From Zeugodacus cucurbitae (taxonomy: Eukaryota > Arthropoda > Insecta > Diptera > Tephritidae): a stretch of DNA of 64,000 nucleotides. A program made the translations under genes and the position numbers. The notes below the pieces were generated by a model, which did not search any database, was not told the DNA's origin, and worked only from the letters and a program-made list of their open reading frames with translations. This document shows positions 11,300 to 23,093 of this stretch, in pieces (within the stretch, counting starts at the first letter, position 1; each line of letters opens with the position of its first letter). The DNA is taken from positions 40,190,501-40,254,500 of the forward strand of contig NC_071668.1 in NCBI RefSeq assembly GCF_028554725.1, given 5' to 3'.

Positions 11300-11871
11300 A
11301 ACCAGTATTCAAAAGTTTAAGGAAACTAACATCTAACATACGACTAGTGCAATGCTGTGCATGATAACCACACCTATTTGCACTAGTAGGCACCAGCCTG
11401 CTGTCGTTCGAAAACAACAATTCATACTCGTGAGATCTCCAGACATAGTGGCACTGCAACAGGTAGCAGACTGGCAACTTTGATGTTCTATCAGCCACAA
11501 TATATAATTTTAACTTTGTTATATATCCTAATAAAGTCATTATATTAATATTCTTTACAATAATTGGTTAATAAACTTAATGTTATAATATTATTCAAAA
11601 GTTTAAGGAAACTAACAACCTAACATTCGTCTAGTGTAATGCTGTACATGATAACCCCACCTATTGGCACTAGTATGCACCAGCCTGCTGTCGTCCGAAA
11701 ACAACAATTCATAGTCGTGGGATCTCCAGACATAGCGGCACTACAACAGGTAGCAGATTGGCAACTTTGATGTTCTATCAGCCACAATATATAATTTTAA
11801 CTTTGTTATATATCCTAATAAAGTCATTATATTAATATTCTCTACAATAATTGGTTAATAAACTAAATGTT
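11300..11871. repeat. Two-copy tandem duplication, period 286 bp
   Basis: The block from ATTCAAAAGTTTAAGGAAAC (11307) to AATAAACTTAATGTT recurs from 11593 to about 11871 with scattered substitutions. It abuts the exon 1 splice donor of SCAR, ending about 35 bp away. I do not recognise the unit; each copy has an AATAAA near its end. Confidence 0.9.
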
Positions 11872-11909
11872 ACTAATTAAACAAGTACTATTGTCTGCAG
11901 TGTACTTAC

Positions 11910-12645
11910 TGCCAAATGCGGATTCCATATTGACAATTGATTTTGGGGTTTGGTAGTTAATATTAATTGGCATCAATGTTTCTCCATGTCCAATAGCAAT
12001 TAATCGCTGCTTTTCTCTGGTGTTATGTGGTTTTCTCACCCGTTTTTTATTTCCTGCAGAGTTATCACAACCATTCCCACCGTCTTGACGTGGTCGATTC
12101 ATTTTTTTTCCTTTATCATGCATTACTCTTTCTGTATCCTTTAACATCTCTTGTCGCCACAACTCAAAAAAGTAATTGGGATCCGTATAAAATTTAAGAC
12201 CGTCCTTACCATCATCCCGATAATTATTTAATTTATTCAATGGAGGTGGTTTGTCACACATTGTGTAAGTCTCTAGCATAGGAGCTGGCATGGTTGAATG
12301 AGAAAATATCTTTTGATCAAATATTTTAGTAGATCGGAATCCTTTTTTCCTTGTTATATCAGTGAGTGGAACATCCTCCATCGAGCTATCCAACTGTGTA
12401 ACTTTAATAGATAAATGATCTATTCGTGCCTGCAGTGAGTTCGCCCGATTACTAATATTTCCTACATCACGAGCCAATTCACCAAATATATCCTCTGCAT
12501 GCTTCGATAAAGAAGACAATTGACGTATTATATTTGTAAGCGCTGTATTAGTTACTGTTTCTAATTCGACGAATTGAAGTTCATCTTGTTGATAAACAGA
12601 TCGAGAAACGTGGACTGGCTCTATTGAACGTTTTGGTAGTGGCAT
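11910..12645 (-). CDS. SCAR: SCAR/WAVE exon 1 (SCAR homology domain)
   Basis: This exon encodes residues 1-245 plus one base. The ATG at 12645 opens MPLPKRSIEPVHVSRSVYQQ, the conserved N-terminus of insect SCAR. Residues 1 to about 170 form the SCAR homology domain, whose helices pack with Abi and HSPC300 in the WAVE regulatory complex. A basic segment follows, with GKKMNRPRQDGG, then KKRVRKPHNTREKQR near residues 183-220, which binds phosphoinositides and Rac-relay partners in the family. The exon ends GGCA/GTAAGT; codons read past 11910 are intronic. The protein acts in the cytoplasm and at the leading edge to activate Arp2/3 branching. Confidence 0.95.
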
Positions 12646-13600
12646 TTTTATGAATTACCAAAAGTTTATTCCAATACGCAAAATGCTCGTTAACCTAAAT
12701 GATTAATTAAAAACGATAATGTTACACATTGTATTGTTTCAGGATTCATATTTAAATCTTACCACTTTAGTATATACATATAATATTTATAAATTAGTTC
12801 AAATATTTACACTTTACCATTTACATTCCTGCTCTTGATGATGATATATAAATCTCTGCTAAATGATTATTAATAAAAAAAGTAAAAGTAAAGTAAGTAA
12901 AGAAAAAAGTCAATCGTTATGCAGTTACGTAGTGTATGTATACATATGTATATATGTGAAATACTTGCAGGTGTTTTATTATTTAAGTAACTGGGATCAC
13001 ATTTGCTTATATTAAAGTCATATAGTCCCACCTGTCTTAACTTCACTGACTAAAACAATTAAAATGCGTGTACTTGGGTAGATCTGTGGTCGGTACGAAA
13101 GGAGTTGTGACTGTGTAGGTGAGCACAAAAGTAAAGATACTCAGTAAAAACTCGTTGACCTCACATTTTGAAATTTTTTTTTCTTTAATCCAACATGCAT
13201 TTTTCATAATAATTACAAGAAATACATTTAACCCTAAAAAGTTATAAAGTGACCTAAAAAAGGCAGAAATAAAGCTAAATAATTAAAATGTATATGTTGG
13301 AGCGCACAGAAACAAAAGGATTTAGAGATTCATAGGCTTGCTGCGACAACAGCTGTAATAAACACATGCGAGGAGTAGATCTTTCGATCATTCTGATGGA
13401 ATCGTATAAAGTAAACCTTCGCTCAAAGAAGTGGTATATGAGACAATTTTACCGTTGTTTACACATATGTATTAATTCCTGAATACTTCATCGCAAGAAT
13501 TTGAGTTTGCGTCAACCAAAACCAAACCAAAGTATTAATATTTTCTGAAAACATATTTTTGCGAAGTATTTTTTAAGTATTTGCATATAAACAACATCTA
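12646..13600. other. Region upstream of SCAR; no gene seen
   Basis: This AT-rich stretch probably holds the SCAR 5' UTR and promoter, but I cannot place a TATA box or initiator with confidence. A short TATGTATACATATG-type repeat lies at about 12935-12960. Confidence 0.5.
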
Positions 13601-14330
13601 GTAGCAGCGAAGATACGCACTCGCCCCTGTGCAGCAAAGAACGCCCGTAAAAAACACAAGGACGACGTCTGCAAACACAACCGACAGCCGAACGATTTTC
13701 TACTCGACTTGCACTCCTGTTCTCTGGAGCACTCATCAGCATCTCGATCTAAGGGAGCTGTGGAACGGCATCACAAACTCATTGCATACCGCTGCAGTCG
13801 AAACAATTGGTCTTCGGCAACGCCAAAAAACCAGTTGGCACGATTAGAGTTGTCGTTCCGCAGTGGAGAGAAAACAGACTGCCTACCTCGCAACGTTGCG
13901 AACGACCACAACACGTTCGGGGTGGGATAGATATCGAGAACTGAAGAGGGAAGCGAGACGCATTTGCAGACGTAAAAAGAAAGAGGCCGAAATGCGTGAG
14001 TATGAAAAGCTTGAAAAGCTGGCTGGCAGAGGTAATGCTCGAAAATTTTATGAAAAAATGATGCGACTTAACGAAGGTTTCAGGACCGGAACATCCTCAT
14101 GTAGAGACCAAGGTGGTAATCTGGTAACCGATGTCCAGGGCATACTGTGGCAGTGAAAGTACAACACCAGGAGATGGCGAACCCGATTCCCCAATCGATG
14201 ACGATAGAACAGATGTTCCATTACCCGGCAATGAAGAAATTCGAATAGCAACTACCCGCTTGAAGAACAACAAAGCGGCGGGGGCCGATAGATTACCGGC
14301 CGAGCAATTAGGGAGAACCCAATCCATTGC
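13601..14330 (+). mobile_element. LINE-A copy, internal fragment
   Basis: This fragment spans the end of the endonuclease domain to the start of RT. It includes AAKIRTRPC-like sequence, RYRELKREARRICRRKKKEA and RLKNNKAAGADRLPAEQL. It is frameshifted several times and internally deleted near 14150. The end, GAGCAATTAGGGAGA, is shared with the copy at 56855-56875, so both derive from one truncated source. Confidence 0.85.
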
Positions 14331-14374
14331 TTAGTAAGGCAAATCTGTTGCCATTTAAATTTTCAGACTTATTT

Positions 14375-14565
14375 GTATTAAGCGAGGCGGGTTGAAATTC
14401 AAAGAATGTCAATCATTTCCCTTACGAATCCCATCATACACCACGAAAATAGTTGAAATCGGATAATAACCACGCCCACCTCCATACAAAGGTTAGGTTG
14501 AAAATTACTAAAAGTGCGTTAACTCACTAATGAATAACGTCAGAAACCCTAAATTTTGCAGAAGG
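14375..14565 (-). repeat. HDR internal fragment
   Basis: GAAATCGGATAATAACCACG and the following block match the reverse complement of the HDR interior at about 20800-20840, and the copy at 61510-61610. Confidence 0.75.
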
Positions 14566-14569
14566 ATGG

Positions 14570-16523
14570 AATCATGTGTAGAAGTTCACGTAAGTGAGGA
14601 AAGTTTTTGATTGTCATTCACTTGGGAGTGGCCAGAAACGATTCTTCTCCACATGATTCAAGCAGCTCACGACTTCCGGTTTTAGACCAAGTATCCTCTG
14701 GGTAGCTAACAAACATCCGTTTGAAGGTGAGCTAAAGTGAGAAGACGAACCCGCTTCTGCGGCTGTGCGTAGGGCTTGGGACCCACCACATAAAAACGAA
14801 GTACCAATGAAAAATCGAAAAAGAAAGCCTCGGATGAGACACCTCCCTTTTGATGACGACCCCTGCAAACGTTTTAAGGATAATGATATAAGGTCATGCA
14901 CCTGGAATGTCCGGATCCTTAATTGGGGAGGTGCCTCTGCCCAGCTGGTTGATGTCCTCATACGACTAAAGGCTGACATCACCGCCATCCAAGAAGTGCG
15001 ATGGATGGGACAAGGACGGAAAAAGGTGGGTCCTTGTGACATCTACTACAGCGGCCATATAAAGGAGCTGAAATTCGGTGTGGGATTCGTGGTGGGAGAG
15101 AGACTCCGTCGTCGAGTCCTGGCATTCACTCCGGTGGATGAACGTCTAGCCACAATCCGCATCAAAGCGAGGTTCTTCAACATATCGCTGATTTGCGCCC
15201 ACGCCCCGACGGAAGAGAAGGACGAAGTGATCAAAGATACCTTCTATGAGCGCCTAGAACGTACCTATGAGCGCTGCCCCCGCCACGATGTCAAAATCGT
15301 GCTTGGCGATTTTAACGCCAAGGTGGCTAAAGAAGGTGTCTTTGGCCCAACAGTTGGAAAATTCTGCCTCCACGACGAAACATCACCAAACGGTCTGAGG
15401 CTGATCAGCTTCGCCGGGGCCCGACATATGGTAGTCTGTAGTACTAGATACCAGCATAAGAAAATCCATCAAGCTACTTGGCTGTCCCCGGATCGAATCA
15501 CTTGCAACCAGATCGATCATGTTATGATGGATGGACGACATGTCTCCAGTGTTCTTGATGTGCGTACGCTTCGTGGTCTCTACATCGACTCGGACCACTA
15601 TATTGTAGCAGCTAAGATACGCACTCGCCTCTGTGTAGAAAAGCGCACACGTCAACAAACACAAGGAAGGTTCGACATCGATAAGCTGCAATCACAACCG
15701 ACAGCCGAACGATTTTCTACTCGACTTGCACTCCCGCTCTCTGAGAGTACTCATCAGCATCTCGGTATAAAGGAACTGTGGGATGGCATATCAAACTCCT
15801 TACGTACAGCTGCAACCGAAACCATTGACTTTCGGAAAAGTAAAAAAAACAGCTGGTACGATGAGGAATGCCGTCTCGCAGCGGAGAGAAAACAGACTGC
15901 CTACCTCGCAAACGACCACAACACGTGCGGGATGGGATAGATACCGAGAGCTGAAGAGGGAAGCGAGACGCATTTGCAGACAAAAAAGAAAGAGGCAGAA
16001 ATGCGTGAGTACGAAGAGCTTGAGAAGCTGACAGAGGGAATGCTCGAAAATTTTATGAAAAAATGAAGCGACTTAACGAAGGCTTCAAGACCGGAGCATC
16101 CTCATGTAGAGACCAAGGTGGTAATCTGGTAACGGATGTCCAGAGCATACTGGGATTATGGAGGGAACACTTCTCCGACCTGCTGAATGACAGTTAAAGT
16201 ACAACACCAGGATATGGCGAACCCAATTCCCCAATCGATGACGATGGAATAGATATTTCATTACCCGACCAAAAAGAAATTCGAATAGCAATTACCCGCT
16301 TGAAGAACAACAAAGCGGCGGGGGCCGATGGACTACCGGTCGAGCTATTAAAATATGGCGGCGAAGAACTGATAAGGTGCATACATCAGCTTCTTTGCAG
16401 AATATGGTCGGAAGAAAGCATGCCCGACGATTGTAATCTCAGTGTGCTCTGCCCAATCCATAAAAAGGGAGACCCCACAATCTGCGCCAATTACCGTGGA
16501 ATAAGTCTCCTCAATATCGCATA
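14570..16523 (+). mobile_element. LINE-A copy, 5' half (endonuclease to start of RT)
   Basis: This is an RTE/CFDP2-like non-LTR retrotransposon. The longest open frame, 14765-15940, encodes an apurinic-endonuclease-like domain: CTWNVRILNWGGAS, IQEVRWMGQGRKKVGP, VLGDFNAKV, NQIDHVMMDGRH and SDHYIVAAKIRT. Frameshifts begin near 15900 and the RT starts near 16300 with NNKAAGADGLPVELLKYGG. At 16523 the coding sequence LLNIAY is cut by TE-X and resumes at 21612. The 5' end shows the non-coding leader shared with 45270-45530. The nicking residues of the endonuclease look conserved, but the frame is dead. Confidence 0.9.
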
Positions 16524-17003
16524 TGAGCATTTCCACAGAATCCAAAAATTAAAATGTTAATAAAGATAAAATTTTTTTAAATAAGATTTTACAAAGATGT
16601 TTAAATTTTGTGAATATAATATTTTCATAACCTCTCTCTGGTATTTTCATGAAAAATTTGACCTGAAACCTGAAAACTTATTTGTTTTTATTTTGAGCTA
16701 CTCTACAAATATTTTTTCTCTTGAGTTATTTTATATGAATTACTTATGTTATGGTTGTACTTTTCCACAAAATCTCTTTATTAAATACCAAATAAGAAGA
16801 GAAAAATGCAAAGGGGCCAAACAAAAATCGATTAACGGAAAATTTTTATTTTGCTTATTATCTACGATCTAATCGTACGTTCGCGACCAAAAAAGTCATT
16901 TATTGCTATTACTCCACATTCAGTGCAAGCAGGTGCCTAAAAAAACACGATTAAAGCAAGTTAAGCATCCGTAATCAAAAAACAAAATTACTTTAGGTAA
17001 ACA
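16524..17003. mobile_element. TE-X, extra left-end copy
   Basis: The left terminus (T)GAGCATTTCCACAGAATC follows TA/ATAT. About 480 bp is nearly identical to 18299-18800 and includes CGTACGTTCGCGACC at 16874-16888. It ends abruptly at AAACAGTG, where the Helitron-containing stretch begins. Confidence 0.75.
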
Positions 17004-17046
17004 GTGTGTTCATGCCAGATGAACACAACCCTGCATTGTCCTATAA

Positions 17047-17497
17047 TCTATACTAATATTATAAAGCTGAAGAGTTTGTTTGTTTGTTTGTTTGAACGCG
17101 CTAATCTCCGAAACTACTGGTTCGAACTGAATAATTCTTTTTGTGTTGGATAGTCCATTTATCGAGGAAGGCTATAGGCTATATACCATCACGACCAATA
17201 GGAGCGAAGAAACAGTGGTCAATGTGTAAAAAACGGGATTTTGGCAATAATTCGATCTCAAAATGGCATTACGTTGGCTCTCGCATCTACTGGAATTGCA
17301 GCAACGCTGCTTGAAGTTGGAAGAATACATACGACATACGACGTTGGCACATACGACACTGTAGCTTCGGTTAAACATGCAAATCTGTGAAACATATATG
17401 AGATGAGCGCAATTTTCCAGAAGCACTTGACAGAACAATGAAAGATCTGTGGAATAATAATCATCGCTTTGGTGGCGTAATGATACTGTTATTGACA
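17047..17497 (+). mobile_element. Helitron fragment: 5' terminus plus helicase remnant
   Basis: TCTATACTAATATTATAAAG after an A is a typical Helitron 5' end. About 210 bp in, the frame reads SQNGITLALASTGIAATLLE and VGR, matching the region just after the Pif1-like Walker A segment. Shifted frames then encode EALDRTMKDLWNNNHRFGGV, then MILLL, which leads into the Walker B-type region. Rep and the rest are missing, so it is an internally deleted relic. Confidence 0.75.
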
Positions 17498-17910
17498 ATT
17501 TAATAATTAATACTAACTTTATTTGCAAAATATGTAAATTTTGTCAATGTATAAATATTATAAATTAGCTGCAAAAACGTTTGTAAAAATGAAATTTCAC
17601 TTTGTACTGAAATGTTAATATTTAAAAATTAATATTTAATAATTATTAAAAATGTAAAATTCTATAACTGTAAATACCTCATACAATTAAATAAATAAAA
17701 AAAAATCGAACAGTCTCCACTGATAGATGGCTGATTAAATAGGAAACTACTACAGGGGGCTTTGCTAACCACAGAGTGACATATGTCTTTCCAAAACAAT
17801 ATAAAAATTAGAGCAGAAAGACATATGCAGGATTTGCACCAAAATCAATGAGAGAGCGAGCAAGATAATCACACCGACATGCCGTAAAAGAGGAGAAATG
17901 GATTTGGACA
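17498..17910 (+). repeat. Unclassified repeat, copy 1
   Basis: This is homologous in inverted orientation to 37085-37565. The shared blocks include CACTGATAGATGGCTGATTA and ATAATCACACCGACATGCCG. It is non-coding. Confidence 0.8.
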
Positions 17911-18926
17911 TTCATCGACCCACCAACAAAAATTACATCGTTGGAATAACCCGCAGGCAAATCCTACCGCAACAACAAACCCTTACCAACACAACAAACT
18001 CATAAAATTCAGGATACGTGGAAAATATTGTAAGTGAAGTCACCCTAAATATATTTAAATATATTTCTTTTAAATATAATTTACAAGTACGAAACGGAAT
18101 AACAGTGTGAAGAAGAAAATATTGTGTTTATTACGAATTAAATACAAAATATTTGTAATCTCGTTTTTACCTTATTCTGCCTTGCACTTTGTACAATAAT
18201 GACACGTACATATATACATACATGCACCCATACATTATTACTTACATATTTTTAGAGAGTTGAATAGCTCGCCTCTCAAGAAAACATACATACCCACACG
18301 TATATGAGCATTTCCACAGAATCGTCAACCAGGACCAAAAATTAAAATGTTAATAAAGATACAATTTTTTTTAATAAGATTTTACAAAGATGTTTAAATT
18401 TTATTAATATAATATTTTCATAACCTCTCTCTGGTATTTTCATGAAAAATTTGACCTGAAACCTGAAAACTTATTTGTTTTTACTTTGAGCTACTCTACA
18501 AGTAATTTTTCTCTTGAGTTATTTTATATAAATAACTTGTGTTATGGTTGTACTTTTCCACAAAATCTCTTTATTAAATACCAAATAAGAAGAGAAAAAT
18601 GCAAAGGGGCCAAACAAAAATCGATTAACGGAAAATTTTTATTTTGCTTATTATCTACGATCTAATCGTACGTTCGCGACCAAAAACGTCTTTTGTTGCT
18701 ATTACTTCACATTGAGTGCAAACAGGTGCTTAAAAAACACGATTAAAGCAAGTTAAGTATCCGTAATCAAAAAACATAATTACTTTAGGTAAACAGTGCA
18801 TCAAACTTTTTATTTCGATTTTGAAAATTTCGTACGTTCGCGACCGTAAGTATTGATTTGTTTCTAAACAAGTACATATTTTTAATTATTATTTTAATAC
18901 GCACATATTTATATTTATTTATAAAG

Positions 18927-19883
18927 ATGGGTAAAACATGTGCTAAATCGCAAAAGGTTAAACATCAGGTCTACTTAGACAAAATCAAAAGCGATCCCGA
19001 AAAGATAAAAAATAATGTGAAAAAGCAGTTGAAAGAATGAGAAAACGCCGCTCAGAGCTATCGAAATTGCCAAAAACAAAAAGAACGTGAGAGGTTGAAA
19101 ATATACCGCCAAAAAAAATTACAGTAGACAAGGAGAACATATTACTTATACTTGCAAACAAACATTAGGTAAAGTCCTAAAGAAAGCTTGAAAAGATTTG
19201 GCAAAGAAAGTGGAAGTCATTGCTGTACTGCATGAAAAGTATATCGAACCAACAAATTGTGAATTGTAATTTTGCGGAAAATTATAGGCTGGTGTGCCAA
19301 AATGAAATTCAAAGCGCACATTTCAACTATAAGCAAGTTTCCATTTTTACTTACGTAGCTTGGATGATTAATGAAACTAAGTCGTTTCCAGTAAGTAGTG
19401 ATAATTTAAATCACAGCAAAATCGATGTTAACGTTTTCATAACGAAGCTTATTCAAGAGATAAAAAAACAGCATGGCGAATTTGAAAGTAGTCAATTTAA
19501 AAATAAGTTTATTGCTTGGAGTTTACCTGATTTACTGGCCGAATTTGGTTGTAAAAAACTTGAATGGAACTATTTTGCAACGTCACATGGTAAAGGTACA
19601 GTCGATGGCGTTGGAGCAGTTGTGAAAAGAAAAATCTGGCAAATTACGAGAACAAAAAAAGTCGTTTTAAACGATGCATTCTCTTTTTACAATTGTGCCC
19701 AAGAGCACATTACTGGAATTAAAATTTTATATATATTCCGAGATATCTCCAACTTTATATCAAAAATGGAAGGATATACCGAATATTGCAGGTATCAGAA
19801 TGGTGCATTCGATTTCCTACAACGAAAATCTTAAGCTACGAACTGCTCGTACGGCCTATTCAAAATATACCAATATTAAATAA
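18927..19883 (+). pseudogene. TE-X transposase-like gene, broken
   Basis: The first frame (18927-19037) encodes a basic segment, KTCAKSQKVKHQVYLDKIKS. It is followed, across a stop and frameshift, by QKERERLKIYRQKK, as in the basic N-termini of some DDE transposon proteins. The longest open frame, 19220-19834, has VCQNEIQSAHFNYKQ, SSQFKNKF and FATSHGKGTVDGVGAVVKR. I recall these motifs from a widespread family of uncharacterised RNase H-fold transposon proteins. The usual acidic D-G before SQFKN reads EFE here, so a catalytic residue may be lost. A second frame, 19674-19883, overlaps its end. I could not assign a superfamily by eye. Confidence 0.5.
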
Positions 19884-20036
19884 ATATTTCTTGTGCTTTA
19901 TATACATATGTTTACATCTTTTCAATCAATAGAAGGAGTATTAGTTTGCTTTATTTAAGAAAAGGTTTCCAAAATCCAAATAAAAACTTGATGGAAAAAT
20001 CTTACGTTCGCGACCGGTACTCAACCTTATAAATAA

Positions 20037-21300
20037 ACAAGTAAGGAAGGGCTAAGTTCGGGTATAACCGAACATTTTATACACTCGCAATTTACTTATT
20101 TAATTTCATTAATATAACACACAATTTGGCCCACATATTCGTCATATATGTATTTGGTATAAAGTCCATTGTAAGTTGGAAACCCTAATATTATGTATTT
20201 GGGAGTTAGGTGAGTTATAACCCGATTTCACGTATTTTAGTCACGGAGACAAATTATTAAAAAAAAAAAACATATTTCCTCCGAATTTCTTCAAAATATC
20301 TGAGAGACTTACTTTTATTTCCGATAAAAAAGAAACTAGAACCCCTGATGACCTCATTTTCGATATATGGGGCCTTGAAAATGTATGGTCCGATTTCGAC
20401 GATTTTTAGAGGGGCGATGCCACACTATAAATATAGTATTTGTGCAAAGTTCTGTTCCGATTTCTTCACTAGTGCTTACTTTAAATATTGTAATGTAAAC
20501 GATTCAGATCGTCTTCAAAGTTCTGGTATATAGGAAGTAGGCGTGGTTGTGAACCGATTTGGCCTATTTTCACAACATATCATCGGGATGCAAGGAAAAT
20601 ATTACAAACCGAATTTCATTGAAATTGGTCGAGTAGTTTCGGAGATATGATTTTTGACCCATAAGTGGGAGGGACCACGCCCATTTAAAATTTTGTATAC
20701 CATTTTGAGTGCAGCTCTTCTGTACCTTCTTTATAATGAAATTCAAGGTTTCTGTTGGTTTTCCTTACTGAATTAAAGCATTTTTAGTAGTTTAAAACAT
20801 AACCTTTCTATGGGAGGTGGGCGTGGTTATTATCCGATTTCCTCCATTTTTGGGCTATATAAGGAAATACCTGGAAAAAAACGACTGCTGAAAGTTTCGT
20901 TTATATAGTTTTAATAGTTTACGAGATATATACAAAAAAACTTAGTAGGGAGCGGGGCCACGCCCACTTTCTCAAAAAAGTTACATCCAAATATGCCCCT
21001 TCCTAGAACAATCATTTGTACCAAATTTTGCTTTCATAGCTTAATTTATGGCTTAGTTATAGCTCTTTATGTGTTTTCGGTTATTTTGGTCATTTTGTGG
21101 GCGTGGCAGTGGTCCGATTCCGCCCATTTTCGAACTTAACCTTCTTACGGGGCCAAGGAATACGTGTTCCAAGTTTGATTAAGATATCTCAATTTTTACT
21201 CAAGTTACAGCTTGCACGGACGGACAGACGGACGGACAGACAGACATCCGGATTTGAACTTCACTCGTCACCCTGATCACTTTGGTACAATTTCAGCGTG
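20037..21300 (+). repeat. HDR, longest copy (about 1.26 kb)
   Basis: It starts AAGTAAGGAAGGGCTAAGTT with a GTTCGG/CCGAAC hairpin, then ATTTTATACACTCGCAATTT. It continues through repeated CCACGCCC/GGGCGTGG blocks and ends with a purine-rich GGACGGACAGAC run near 21218-21245. There is no coding capacity. It is inserted in TE-X between two copies of the CGTACG motif. Confidence 0.8.
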
Positions 21301-21611
21301 CAATTAGTTAGGAGGAAGTTACTTTATTTCAATTTAATATAAATTAATCCATTTTTTTGCTCCATTTCGCTAATTTTTACGTTTTTCTAGTTGCACCCAA
21401 AAGCAACTTCCATTATTCGTACGTTCGCGACCGCATGTTTGTCGCTAACATATTAAAAAATAAAAATCGAAAGATCCTACCTTTTGCCCCAAAGAAAGAC
21501 CTAGCAAAATGCTATCGAAACATAAAAAAAATAAGACAAATCTATGTTTTGCTTGTTTTTTGAACTTTAAATGCGTGCGAACGTACGGTTTGCTACCGTT
21601 GGAAATGCCCA

Positions 21612-22665
21612 TATAAGGTTTTGTCGAGCGTATTGTGTGAAAGACTAAAGCCCACCGTCAACGAACTGATTGGATCTTATTAGTGTGGCTTTAGTCCTGG
21701 AAAATCGACAATGAACCAGATATTCACCATGCGCCAAATCTTGGAAAAGACCCGAGAGAGAAGAATCGATACTCACCATCTTTTCATTGATTTTAAAGCT
21801 GCCTTCGATAGCACGAAAAGGAGCTGCCTTTATGCCGCGATGTCTGAATTTGGTATCCCTGCAAAACTAATACGGCTATGTAAACTGACGTTGAGCAACA
21901 CCAAAAGCTCCGTCAGGATCGGGAAGGACCTCTCCGAGCCGTTCGTTACCAAACGAGGTTTCATACAGGGTGACTCACTATCGTGCGACTTCTTCAATCT
22001 ATTGCTGGAATAAATAATACGAGCTACAGAGCTAAATAGAAAAGGTACAATCTTCTACAAGAGTGTACAGCTGATGGCGTGTGCCGATGATATTGATATC
22101 ATCGGAAGCAATAACCGCGCCGTTTGTTCTGCTTTTTCTCGCATGGATAAGGAGGCGAAGCGAATGAGGACAAGACGAAATACTTCCTGTCATCAAGCAA
22201 ACATTTGACGCATTCGCGTCTTGGCTCCCACGTCACTGTTGACAGTCATACCTTTGAAGTACGCCGAAGCGTGGACGATGACAACATCCGATGAGACGAC
22301 TCTTGGGGTTTTCGAGAGAAAGGTTTAGCATAACATTTATACGTGTAACGGCGAATACCGCAGACGATGGAACGATGAGCTGTACGATTTGTACGAGGAC
22401 ATTGACATAGTTCAGCGAATAAAAAGACAACGGCTACGCTGGCTAGGTCATGTTGTACGAATGGATGAAAACACTCCAGCTCTGAAAATGTTCGATGCAG
22501 TACCCGCTGGAGGAAGCCGAAAGAGGAGGACCTCCACTCCGGTGGAAAGACCAAGTGCGAAGTGACCTGGCTTCACTTGGTGTTTCCAGTTGGCGCCAAA
22601 AAGCAAATAGGAGGAACGAGTGGCGCGCTCTGGTGGATTCGGCTATAATCGCTTAAAGCGGTTAA
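21612..22665 (+). mobile_element. LINE-A copy, 3' half (RT and C-terminus)
   Basis: This continues the copy at 14570-16523. It encodes IFTMRQILEKTRERRIDTHH, FIDFKAAFDSTKRSCLYAAM, then GFIQGDSLSCDFFN, and the catalytic box as ACADDIDIIG (YADD changed to CADD). After an internal deletion near 22165-22260 the C-terminal RLRWLGHVVRMDE follows. The frame is broken by stops and frameshifts. The end is near the terminal stop, followed by a short tail. Confidence 0.9.
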
Positions 22666-22799
22666 AAACAAACAATCTCAGATCCTTTAAAATTTGTCAA
22701 TTGTAAATGGTTAAATTATACGCAATTTTGTGGTTCATATCAAAAGGTTCAACTGAATGATTTTTAGTTTGTGATTTTTTTTAATTTACTTTACACTAA

Positions 22800-23093
22800 A
22801 TGAAAAATGGGTCGCAGTAAACAAATGTCCGACTTCGAAAGATACCAAGTCGAATACCGATCAAATCATGGAGAACATCGTGTTAGACCGGCATGTGGCA
22901 TCTTGTGACATCGCCCAGGAGATCTGAGTTAGTCACCAAACCATTTTAAATCATCTGCAGAAGGCTGGATACCCAAGAGGCTTAAAGTGTCGCATGATTT
23001 CACGCAAAAGAAAACTTCTGGACCAAATCAACACCTGCGATATGCTGCTGAAACGGAACGAACTCAAACAATTTTTGAAGCGGATGGTTACTG
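22800..23093 (+). mobile_element. mariner copy 2, 5' part
   Basis: The frame encodes NTDQIMENIVLDRHVASCDI, then (after a stop) VSHQTILNHLQKAGYPRGLK, then LLKRNELKQFLKRMVTG, up to a Harbinger insertion within GTTACTGGCGACG (VTGDEKW). It continues at 24817. Confidence 0.85.

Larger units (their letters stand above)
1620..11909 (-). other. SCAR intron 1, 10.3 kb, transposon-filled
   Basis: The donor GTAAGT (minus strand, at 11904-11909) and the acceptor at 1620-1621 bound a 10,290-bp intron. It contains at least a MITE, a fold-back repeat, a Harbinger relic, a LINE RNase H fragment, a mariner, a LINE-A tail, two more MITE-like elements and a tandem duplication. The host coding frame is uninterrupted across it. 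The stretches 1620-1965, 2331-2660, 3700-4550, 9560-10240 and 10785-11300 show nothing I can name. Confidence 0.85.
18299..21611 (+). mobile_element. TE-X, main copy (unassigned DNA transposon)
   Basis: The left end is GAGCATTTCC at about 18303 and the right end TGGAAATGCCC is at 21600-21610, giving inverted termini GRGCATTTCC. The LINE-A target reads ATAT at both outer junctions (16521-16524 and 21611-21614), so the duplication is ATAT, or TA with a longer terminus. The motif CGTACGTTCGCGACC occurs at 18667-18681, 18831-18845, 20001-20015 (degenerate) and 21418-21432, and inverted near 21578. A transposase-like relic lies at 18927-19883. An HDR copy is inserted at 20037-21300. The superfamily is not certain. 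Confidence 0.65.

Noticed and set aside
14614..15042. Antisense ORF over the LINE-A endonuclease
   Set aside because: It is the complement of a codon-biased retrotransposon frame; similar shadows exist at 15383-15691 and 43357-43906.
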